In this document: one piece after another, positions 1 to 4,548 of the stretch
How positions within the stretch are numbered: position 1 is the first letter of the stretch
Layout of the letters: each line of letters starts with the position of its first letter
Assembly (NCBI GenBank): GCA_947591115.1
Contig: CANQCX010000140.1
Coordinates: forward strand, 1-5,210
DNA from: an uncultured Lachnospiraceae bacterium
GTDB taxonomy: Bacteria; Bacillota; Clostridia; Lachnospirales; Lachnospiraceae
Length of the DNA: 5,210 bases
Reading direction: 5' to 3'
Made by a program: the position numbers and the translations under genes
The notes under the pieces: generated by a model
Databases searched by the model: none
Told to the model about the DNA's origin: nothing
Seen by the model: only the letters and a program-made list of their open reading frames with translations

Positions 1-596
1 TAGCGGCCGCAGCGGCGGTTTTTATCGTTTTGACAGCCGTTGACCAGCTTACCAAATATCTGGCGGTTTTGCAGTTGAAAGACAAGCCGCCGTTTGTGCT
101 GATTCCGGAGGTTTTCGAATTCCGCTATCTGGAAAATCAAAGTGCCGCCTTTGGCGTCGATCTGCTGTCCATTTTGCAGCAAATCTTTCATTTTTCTTAT
201 TTTAACAGTCATCCGGATGCTTTTTTGACATGTAAAATGATATTTTTTGTCGTTTTAACGCTGATCGTAGTCGTTTTTTTGGGACTTCTTTATCTGAGGA
301 TCCCGCAAACCCGCCGTTATCGCGCGGTTCATGCGATTCTTATCGTATTTTCGGCAGGGGCGGTCGGAAACTGCATTGACCGGATCCGGAACCGGTATGT
401 AGTCGATTTCTTTTATTTTAAGCTGATCGATTTTCCGATTTTTAATGTAGCGGATATTTATGTAACGGTTTCTGTCTTTTTTCTGATCATCTTATGCCTG
501 TTTTATTATAAAGAAGAAGATTATGAAATAGTTTTTCCTTCCCGAAAGGAAACCGGAGAAAAACATAAGGATCACGATGAAAACAGAACAATTTGA
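1..596 (+). CDS. lspA: Lipoprotein signal peptidase (signal peptidase II), 5' end cut off by window
   Basis: Integral membrane aspartyl protease that cleaves the signal peptide of prolipoproteins after Lgt has added diacylglycerol. The frame is open to the left edge, with an Ala-rich hydrophobic stretch before DQLTKYL, so the first membrane helix and true start lie outside; a TTG at 30 is only an internal codon. Numbering from that TTG, the family motifs are DQLTK (5-9), ENQSAAFG (35-42, usually NxGAAFG, so Ser replaces the usual Gly), GNCIDR (113-118), VVDFF with catalytic Asp126, and FNVAD with catalytic Asp142. Hydrophobic segments lie near 68-89, 97-113 and 143-159, followed by a charged tail of about 28 residues. 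Between AAFG and the second helix there are about 20 more residues than in B. subtilis LspA. The last 20 bp overlap the next gene, which indicates translational coupling. Function is clear from both catalytic Asp motifs. Confidence 0.95.
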   Translation, partial: AAAAAVFIVLTAVDQLTKYLAVLQLKDKPPFVLIPEVFEFRYLENQSAAFGVDLLSILQQIFHFSYFNSHPDAFLTCKMIFFVVLTLIVVVFLGLLYLRIPQTRRYRAVHAILIVFSAGAVGNCIDRIRNRYVVDFFYFKLIDFPIFNVADIYVTVSVFFLIILCLFYYKEEDYEIVFPSRKETGEKHKDHDENRTI

Positions 597-1503
597 AGTA
601 TTAAACGAACAGGAAGGGGAACGTCTGGACAAATATTTAAGTATTCTTTATCCGGATTTTTCCCGTTCTTTTTTTCAAAAATTGATCAAAGACGGCTGCA
701 TTTTGGTAAACGGACAGCCGCAAAAGGCAAATTACCGCGCAAAAACGGGAGATCTGGTCGAAATCCGGATTCCGGATGCGGTAGAAACGCGCATCGAGCC
801 GGAAAATATCCCGCTGGACATTCTCTATGAGGACGAAGACGTTTTGATCGTCAATAAGCCGAAGGGAATGGTGGTGCATCCCGCCGCCGGACATTTCAGC
901 GGCACGCTGGTCAATGCGGTTATGTATCACTGCAGGGAGTCGTTAAGCGGCATTAACGGCGAAATACGACCCGGCATCGTACATCGGATCGATATGGACA
1001 CTACCGGCTCGCTGATCGTCTGCAAAAACGATGCAAGCCATGTGGAGATTGCCGCGCAGATCAAAGCGCATTCGGTCAACCGGATCTATGAAGGGATCGT
1101 ATGCGGCAATTTGGAACAAGACGAGGGCATTGTCCAAGCGCCGATCGGAAGAGATCCCAAAGACCGGAAAAAAATGGCGGTAACGGAAAAAAACGGGAAG
1201 CCTGCCATAACCCATTATCAGGTGTTAAAGCGTTTTGGCGATTATACCTATGTGCAGTTTCGGCTGGAAACGGGAAGAACGCATCAGATACGCGTGCATA
1301 TGGCCTCCATCGGGCATCCGCTGCTTGGCGATGCCGTATACGGTTCCTCTAAAACGGCGCATGGGCTCCGCGGTCAGACGCTTCATGCGAAAACCATTGG
1401 ATTTGTCCATCCATCTACCCATGAATATATGGAATTTTCAGCACCTTTACCGGAATATTTTGAAAAAATATTATCGAACTTGAATTTATACAGAAAAATA
1501 TAG
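577..1503 (+). CDS. RluA-family 23S rRNA pseudouridine synthase, RluD/YlyB-like
   Basis: Predicted cytoplasmic enzyme that isomerises uridine to pseudouridine in RNA, most likely 23S rRNA as for RluD; the exact target uridines cannot be read from sequence. The 308-residue length is normal for the RluC/RluD group. An N-terminal S4 RNA-binding domain covers about residues 15-65 (ERLDKYL, ILVNGQPQKANYRAKTGD). The catalytic domain starts near 85 with VLIVNKPKGMVVHP (89-102). The active-site motif is RPGIVHRIDMDTTG (131-144), with Asp139 as the predicted nucleophile. ETGRTHQIRVHM (231-242) and HPLLGDAVYG (247-256) are the later family motifs. ATG at 577 is preceded by AAGGA at 567-571 and lies inside the end of lspA, so the two genes are probably co-transcribed and coupled; lspA next to an RluD-like gene is a common Firmicutes arrangement. 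No terminator follows before the next promoter. Confidence 0.93.
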   Translation: MKTEQFEVLNEQEGERLDKYLSILYPDFSRSFFQKLIKDGCILVNGQPQKANYRAKTGDLVEIRIPDAVETRIEPENIPLDILYEDEDVLIVNKPKGMVVHPAAGHFSGTLVNAVMYHCRESLSGINGEIRPGIVHRIDMDTTGSLIVCKNDASHVEIAAQIKAHSVNRIYEGIVCGNLEQDEGIVQAPIGRDPKDRKKMAVTEKNGKPAITHYQVLKRFGDYTYVQFRLETGRTHQIRVHMASIGHPLLGDAVYGSSKTAHGLRGQTLHAKTIGFVHPSTHEYMEFSAPLPEYFEKILSNLNLYRKI

Positions 1504-1509
1504 TATAAT
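1480..1509 (+). promoter_or_regulatory. Sigma-A-type promoter for the cytidylate kinase-like gene
   Basis: TTGAAT at 1480-1485 and a perfect TATAAT at 1504-1509 are separated by 18 bp. The -35 lies in the last codons of the rluD-like gene and the -10 straddles the bases just after its stop (1501-1503). The predicted start near 1516 gives a leader of about 50 nt before the ATG at 1568. The kinase can therefore be expressed on its own as well as by read-through from lspA-rluD. Confidence 0.7.
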
Positions 1510-1551
1510 GTCATCGTACCATATCAGGGTGCAAACAAATCGTGGTTACTT

Positions 1552-1560
1552 GGAAGGAGG
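1552..1560 (+). promoter_or_regulatory. Ribosome binding site that sets the kinase start at 1568
   Basis: GGAAGGAGG lies 7 nt before ATG 1568. An in-frame upstream ATG at 1508 overlaps the -10 box itself and would lie before the predicted transcript start. It also adds 20 residues that do not fit the family, so 1568 is the right start. Confidence 0.85.
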
Positions 1561-1567
1561 ACACAAT

Positions 1568-2197
1568 ATGGGGAATCAGATCTATACCATAGGACGTGAA
1601 TTTGGCAGCGGGGGAAAGATTGTCGGCGAAAAACTGGCGGAAAGGCTCGGAATACCGCTTTATGATAAGGAATTGCTTCAGCAGGCGGCAAAAGATTCCG
1701 GATTTTGCGAAGAAATCTTCGAAAATCATGATGAAAAACCGACAAATTCGTTTTTATATTCCCTTGTCATGGATACCTATTCCGCAGGAAATTATTCTTC
1801 CACGCCGTTTTTGGATATGCCGCTCAACCATAAAGTCTTTCTGGCGCAATTTGACACCATTAAACGGATCGCCGGTCAGGAATCCTGCGTCATCGTCGGA
1901 CGCTGCGCGGACTATGCGTTGGCAAATATTCCGGAATGCATCAATATCTTTATCCACGCAGAGCTTGACGACCGGATCAAAGTCGTCAGCAGACGGATGA
2001 ACATTACCGAGAACAAGGCGCGCGATATGGTTCAGAAAAAAGATAAACAGCGCTCCAGCTATTACAACTATTATACCAGCAAAAAGTGGGGCGATGCCAG
2101 AGGTTATGATCTGACCTTAAATACAAGTAAGATCAGTCCGGAGCAATGCGTAGATATTATCATTGCTTATCGTAAATGCATGGAAAACCATGAATAA
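1568..2197 (+). CDS. Cytidylate kinase-like family protein
   Basis: Small P-loop kinase of the cytidylate kinase-like family (PF13189-type), 209 residues. Real CMP kinases make CDP from CMP; whether this paralog family does so is not established by the sequence. The N-terminus carries the family signature TIGREFGSGG (7-16) followed by KIVGEKLAERLGIPLYDKELL (17-37), the usual beta-strand/P-loop/helix and 'YDKELL' NMP-binding start. The central segment has SCVIVGRCADYAL (106-118). The C-terminal lid-like part has RRMNITENKARDMVQKKDKQR (142-162) then YYNYYTSKKWGDA and YDLTLNTSKI (180-189), which parallels the D-x2-R...YY...W...YDL-x-INTS arrangement of Cmk. The P-loop is degenerate compared with GxxxxGK[ST]: Gly16-Lys17 is followed by Ile. 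It is expressed from its own promoter and ends before a strong terminator. The assignment to family is firm; the substrate is not. Confidence 0.85.
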   Translation: MGNQIYTIGREFGSGGKIVGEKLAERLGIPLYDKELLQQAAKDSGFCEEIFENHDEKPTNSFLYSLVMDTYSAGNYSSTPFLDMPLNHKVFLAQFDTIKRIAGQESCVIVGRCADYALANIPECINIFIHAELDDRIKVVSRRMNITENKARDMVQKKDKQRSSYYNYYTSKKWGDARGYDLTLNTSKISPEQCVDIIIAYRKCMENHE

Positions 2198-2224
2198 ACG
2201 GACATCCGCCAAAATGTGAAATTT

Positions 2225-2269
2225 ACGTGGGGAGACGCTTTACAGGAAGTTGTTTCCCCACGTTTTTTC
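2225..2269 (+). terminator. Intrinsic terminator after the cytidylate kinase-like gene
   Basis: Arms at 2225-2237 and 2251-2263 form a 13-bp stem with a perfect 9-bp base (ACGTGGGGA / TCCCCACGT) and two G-U pairs in the upper part. The loop is 13 nt, and six T (2263-2268) then CT follow. The stop codon of the kinase ends at 2197, 28 nt upstream. Confidence 0.9.
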
Positions 2270-2288
2270 TTTCTACTATAAAGGTTAT

Positions 2289-2333
2289 AAATTTAGTCAA
2301 GTATGATTTGCCGAATCGTACTTGACTAAATTT
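2289..2333. repeat. 20-bp near-perfect inverted repeat with 5-nt loop
   Basis: Left arm 2289-2308 and right arm 2314-2333 are complementary at 19 of 20 positions. The exception is T against G, which still pairs as U-G in RNA. The loop is TGCCG (2309-2313). The core AGTCAAGTA / TACTTGACT is perfect. Five T at 2335-2339 follow, so on the + strand it could act as a second terminator after the one at 2225-2269. The right arm also contains the -35 box (TTGACT, 2322-2327) of the ATPase promoter, so the same DNA could be an operator. No second copy is visible in this window. Confidence 0.85.
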
Positions 2334-2351
2334 GTTTTTCTGTGTTATACT
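2322..2351 (+). promoter_or_regulatory. Extended -10 promoter for the ATPase gene
   Basis: TTGACT (2322-2327, 5 of 6 to consensus), an 18-bp spacer, and TATACT (2346-2351, 5 of 6) preceded by TGT (2343-2345), the extended -10 element. The expected start is near 2358, giving a leader of about 44 nt. The -35 is inside the right arm of the inverted repeat at 2289-2333. Confidence 0.75.
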
Positions 2352-2358
2352 ATAGCTG

Positions 2359-2382
2359 CCATAAGGAAAACCATAAGGAAAT
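2359..2382 (+). repeat. 12-bp tandem direct repeat in the ATPase leader
   Basis: CCATAAGGAAAA (2359-2370) is followed at once by CCATAAGGAAAT (2371-2382), matching at 11 of 12 positions. It lies between the predicted transcription start and the ribosome binding site. It may be a leader protein-binding site, a weak decoy ribosome site (each copy has AAGGA), or simple duplication. Confidence 0.6.
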
Positions 2383-2401
2383 AAGATGGAGGTGATATTC
2401 T

Positions 2402-3802
2402 ATGTTTATTGGCAGGGAACATGAATTAGAGGCGCTGAACAAGCTGTATTCTTCAAATAAATTTGAATTCGCTGTCATATACGGACGGCGGCGTGTTGGG
2501 AAAACGGCATTGATCAGCCGGTTTATCAAAGAGAAAAACGCCATCTATTTTATGGGCGTGGAGAGTAACGCCAAACAAAATCTCGAGAATTTCAGTAAGA
2601 GCATTTTGGAGTATCGTACCGGAATTGAGACGGAAAGCGCTTTTCGTTCTTTTCAGGCGGCTTTAGAATATGTATTCAAGCTGTCCGAACAGGAAAAGCT
2701 CATTCTCGCCATCGACGAATATCCCTATGTTGCACGTTCATACAAAAGCCTTGCGTCTACGCTTCAGCTGCTTATTGACAAATATAAGGAGAATTCCAAA
2801 ATGCTGCTGATCCTCTGCGGTTCGTCCATGTCTTATATGGAGGATCACGTCCTTGCCTACAAAGCGCCGCTTTATGGGCGTCGGACAGCGCAGATGAAGA
2901 TTGTTCCCTTTGACTTTGATGAAACATGCCGTTATTTTCAGAATTTTTCTGACGAGGATAAGGCTCTGATCTACGGAATTGTCGGCGGCACGCCGCAGTA
3001 TCTGCTGCAAATGAACGATGCATTAAGCGTTGAAGACAATATCAAAAACACATTTTTAAATCCTACCTCCGCCTTGTTTGAAGAGCCGGAAAACCTGCTC
3101 AAACAGGAGGTACGGGAGCCTGCGCTGTATAATGCCATTATTACGGCGATTGCTACGGGTTCTACCCGAATGTCAGAAATCGCCGGAAAAGTCGGCGAGG
3201 ATACCAATGTATGCTCCGCCTATGTAAAAAACCTTGTTTCCCTCGGCATTATCCGAAAAGAAACGCCTTACGGCGAAAAAAACTCCCGAAAAACGATTTA
3301 TATGATTGAGGACAACCTGTTTCGCTTCTGGTATCGTTTTATACCGGAAAATTATTCGATTATTGCCCGCAGCGCAGCGAACCTTGCCTATCAACGCATA
3401 GAACCGTTTCTGTCCGATTATATGGGCAAAGTGTTTGAAGAAATCTGCAAGCAGTATCTTTGGAAGCTGCTGTTAGCCGGAAAATGTCCGGTAGAATTTT
3501 CTTCTCTTGGCCGCTGGTGGGGCAGCGATCCGACAGAAAAATGCCAAGCAGAAATTGACATTCTCGCTGAGCAGGACAAAAACAACGCGCTTTTTGGCGA
3601 ATGCAAATGGACAAACGAAAAAATTGATCTTGGCGTCTTAGAAAAGCTGGTAAAACGCAGCAATCTGTTTTCGTATAAGAAAAAGTATTTTTACCTCTTT
3701 GCAAAATCCGGTTTTACCAAAGGGTGTATTGATAAGGCAAAAGAAATGGGGAATGTAGTTCTGATCAGTTACAAAGAAATTGTCAGCAATGATTTCCGAT
3801 AG
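2402..3802 (+). CDS. Archaeal-type ATPase with C-terminal DUF234 (PD-(D/E)xK-like) domain
   Basis: Predicted cytoplasmic ATPase of the ATPase_2 (PF01637) plus DUF234 architecture, 466 residues, a normal full length. The biological role of this family is not known. FIGREHELEAL (2-12) is the typical opening. Walker A is YGRRRVGKTALI (27-38, Lys34-Thr35) and Walker B is LILAIDEYPYV (100-110, Asp105-Glu106). LLILCGSSMSYM (135-146) is the sensor-1-like strand and PLYGRRT (156-162) is a conserved family motif. A winged-helix-like segment covers about 245-290 (MSEIAGKV...VKNLVSLGIIRKE). The DUF234 region begins around FRFWYRFI (307-314). Near the end, AEIDILAE (383-390) and FGECKW (398-403) give the spacing D386...E400-x-K402 of a PD-(D/E)xK nuclease fold, so catalytic residues appear kept; nuclease activity is inference. 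ATG 2402 follows GGAGGTGA (2388-2395) by 6 nt. It is a single-gene unit with its own promoter and flanking hairpins, unrelated to the neighbours, which suggests an acquired gene. No transmembrane segment was seen. Confidence 0.9.
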   Translation: MFIGREHELEALNKLYSSNKFEFAVIYGRRRVGKTALISRFIKEKNAIYFMGVESNAKQNLENFSKSILEYRTGIETESAFRSFQAALEYVFKLSEQEKLILAIDEYPYVARSYKSLASTLQLLIDKYKENSKMLLILCGSSMSYMEDHVLAYKAPLYGRRTAQMKIVPFDFDETCRYFQNFSDEDKALIYGIVGGTPQYLLQMNDALSVEDNIKNTFLNPTSALFEEPENLLKQEVREPALYNAIITAIATGSTRMSEIAGKVGEDTNVCSAYVKNLVSLGIIRKETPYGEKNSRKTIYMIEDNLFRFWYRFIPENYSIIARSAANLAYQRIEPFLSDYMGKVFEEICKQYLWKLLLAGKCPVEFSSLGRWWGSDPTEKCQAEIDILAEQDKNNALFGECKWTNEKIDLGVLEKLVKRSNLFSYKKKYFYLFAKSGFTKGCIDKAKEMGNVVLISYKEIVSNDFR

Positions 3803-3950
3803 ATTTCTATAAACAGTACCGAATTCGTCGTGAAAAAGCCGTTTTTGGTGCTGTTTTTATTTGTTTTGGGTTTAAACTATTCGTTAAACTTGTGTTTCGC
3901 GAATAGATATGTCCCGCATCACAACCCACTTCCCCAATGCCGCAGCCTTG
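3803..3950. other. Convergent intergenic region between the ATPase and dtd
   Basis: 148 bp with both flanking genes ending into it. It contains the hairpin at 3811-3858 and two small overlapping inverted repeats: GTTTAA / TTAAAC (3870-3875, 3884-3889) and CTATTCG / CGAATAG (3877-3883, 3900-3906). On the - strand, a 25-codon open stretch at 3961-3884 resembles the start of a SpoIIID-like protein (see findings). No convincing complete gene was found. Confidence 0.5.
3811..3858 (+). terminator. Probable terminator of the ATPase gene, between convergent genes
   Basis: Arms 3811-3820 (AAACAGTACC) and 3847-3856 (GGTGCTGTTT) form 10 pairs with one U-G, followed by a short T run to 3858. The loop is long (26 nt), which makes it weaker than the terminator at 2225-2269. 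It starts 8 nt after the ATPase stop. On the - strand the same stem is followed by a poor T tract, so it would serve dtd less well. Confidence 0.6.
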
Positions 3951-4409
3951 TCATTTTCCACTGATGATCTCGGCGGAATCCAGCAAAACCGTAAACGGAC
4001 CGTCATTTGTCAGACTGATTTTCATGTCTGCGCCGAAGCTTCCGGTCTGGACATTCGCAATCTGTTTTTTGCATTCTGCGATGATGTATTCATATAATTC
4101 TTCAGCCAGCGCCGGATTTCCAGCCGCCGTAAATGACGGACGGTTTCCCTTTTTACAGTCTGCATACAAGGTAAATTGTGAAATCAACAGCAATCCGCCG
4201 TCTACCTCGCGAAGCGCCAGATTGGTTTTTCCGTTTTCATCGGCAAAAATACGCATCCCTATCAATTTTTGAATCATTTTATCCGCCACCGCTTTGGTGT
4301 CCTGTTCCGATATCCCGATAAAAACGCACAAACCATGCGAAATCTGACCGGTTACTTCCTGTTCGACCTCGCATTTGGCATTTAACACCCGTTGAATTAA
4401 AAATCGCAT
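3951..4409 (-). CDS. dtd: D-aminoacyl-tRNA deacylase (D-Tyr-tRNA deacylase)
   Basis: Homodimeric cytoplasmic proofreading enzyme that hydrolyses D-amino acids (and Gly from mischarged tRNA-Ala in the known family) off tRNA. The 152-residue length is standard. The N-terminus MRFLIQRVLNAKCEV fits the family pattern of MRxVxQRVxxAxVxV. GLCVFIGI (26-33) and KMIQKLIGMRIFADENGKTN (44-63) follow. SQFTLYAD (77-84) is the conserved active-site motif, then GNRPSF (88-93), and near the end NDGPFTVLLDS (135-145) carries the Gly-cis-Pro dipeptide (Gly137-Pro138) used for chiral selection. The start ATG (4409-4407) is preceded on the - strand by AAGGAG (4422-4417) at 7 nt spacing. It is transcribed divergently from the recombinase and convergently with the ATPase. 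No anomalies were seen; the identification is secure. Confidence 0.96.
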   Translation of the reverse strand: MRFLIQRVLNAKCEVEQEVTGQISHGLCVFIGISEQDTKAVADKMIQKLIGMRIFADENGKTNLALREVDGGLLLISQFTLYADCKKGNRPSFTAAGNPALAEELYEYIIAECKKQIANVQTGSFGADMKISLTNDGPFTVLLDSAEIISGK

Positions 4410-4448
4410 TTTTTCGCTCCTTTTTCCTCTTTTACTGTCATTTTTACT

Positions 4449-4457
4449 ATTATATCA
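4449..4457 (-). promoter_or_regulatory. Extended -10 promoter for dtd
   Basis: On the - strand TGATATAAT reads from 4457 to 4449: a perfect TATAAT with TGn just before it. No good -35 is found at 16-18 bp, which is common for extended -10 promoters. The predicted start is near 4442, giving a leader of about 32 nt before ATG 4409. Confidence 0.6.
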
Positions 4458-4499
4458 CAACATCTGCGATGAACACTAGCATATTCCTACTAAATATTG

Positions 4500-4505
4500 T
4501 ATAAT
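4500..4505 (+). promoter_or_regulatory. -10 box of the tyrosine recombinase promoter
   Basis: Perfect TATAAT at 4500-4505, 44 bp before the ATG at 4549. At 17-18 bp upstream there is only a poor -35 (CTAGCA or TAGCAT, 4476-4482), so the promoter may be weak or need an activator. The predicted transcription start (about 4512) abuts the palindrome at 4516-4529. Confidence 0.5.
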
Positions 4506-4515
4506 AGTAACAGTT

Positions 4516-4529
4516 CAACCGTACGGTTG
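4516..4529. promoter_or_regulatory. 14-bp perfect palindrome, candidate operator of the recombinase gene
   Basis: CAACCGTACGGTTG equals its own reverse complement. Extended to 4513-4532 it matches at 18 of 20 positions. It begins 10 bp after the -10 box, where a bound dimeric repressor would block transcription initiation. The form resembles sites of dimeric helix-turn-helix regulators such as the TetR family; which protein binds is unknown, and no regulator gene is in the window. Confidence 0.5.
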
Positions 4530-4548
4530 CACAGAAAGAAGGGATCGC

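Noticed and set aside
637..1422. Several 65-97-codon open frames on the - strand and in other frames across the rluD-like gene
   Set aside because: They are shadows of a clearly conserved coding sequence and lack start signals.
1508..1567. In-frame 20-codon N-terminal extension of the kinase from ATG 1508
   Set aside because: The ATG overlaps the -10 box and precedes the predicted transcript start. A strong ribosome binding site fits ATG 1568, where the family's conserved start begins.
2289..2333. CRISPR repeat or retron/ncRNA structure
   Set aside because: There is a single copy without spacers, no Cas or reverse transcriptase gene is nearby, and the structure is a simple hairpin.
3870..3906. 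Two overlapping small inverted repeats as a dif or attachment site
   Set aside because: Arms are only 6-7 bp with 8- and 16-bp spacers, unlike the 11-6-11 layout of dif sites, and such repeats are easily found by chance in AT-rich DNA.
2270..3910. Transposon or integron boundaries around the ATPase gene
   Set aside because: No matching terminal inverted repeats, target-site duplication or transposase was found. The shared CTATAAA and CCGAAT words on the two sides are too short to count.
3909..4272. Plus-strand open frames opposite dtd
   Set aside because: They are antisense to a well-conserved dtd gene, have no ribosome binding site and show no recognisable protein features.
4471..4486. Possible LexA box (GAAC...ATTC) between dtd and the recombinase
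   Set aside because: The Firmicutes LexA site is GAACNNNNGTTC; here the spacing is 8 and the right half is ATTC, so it does not match.
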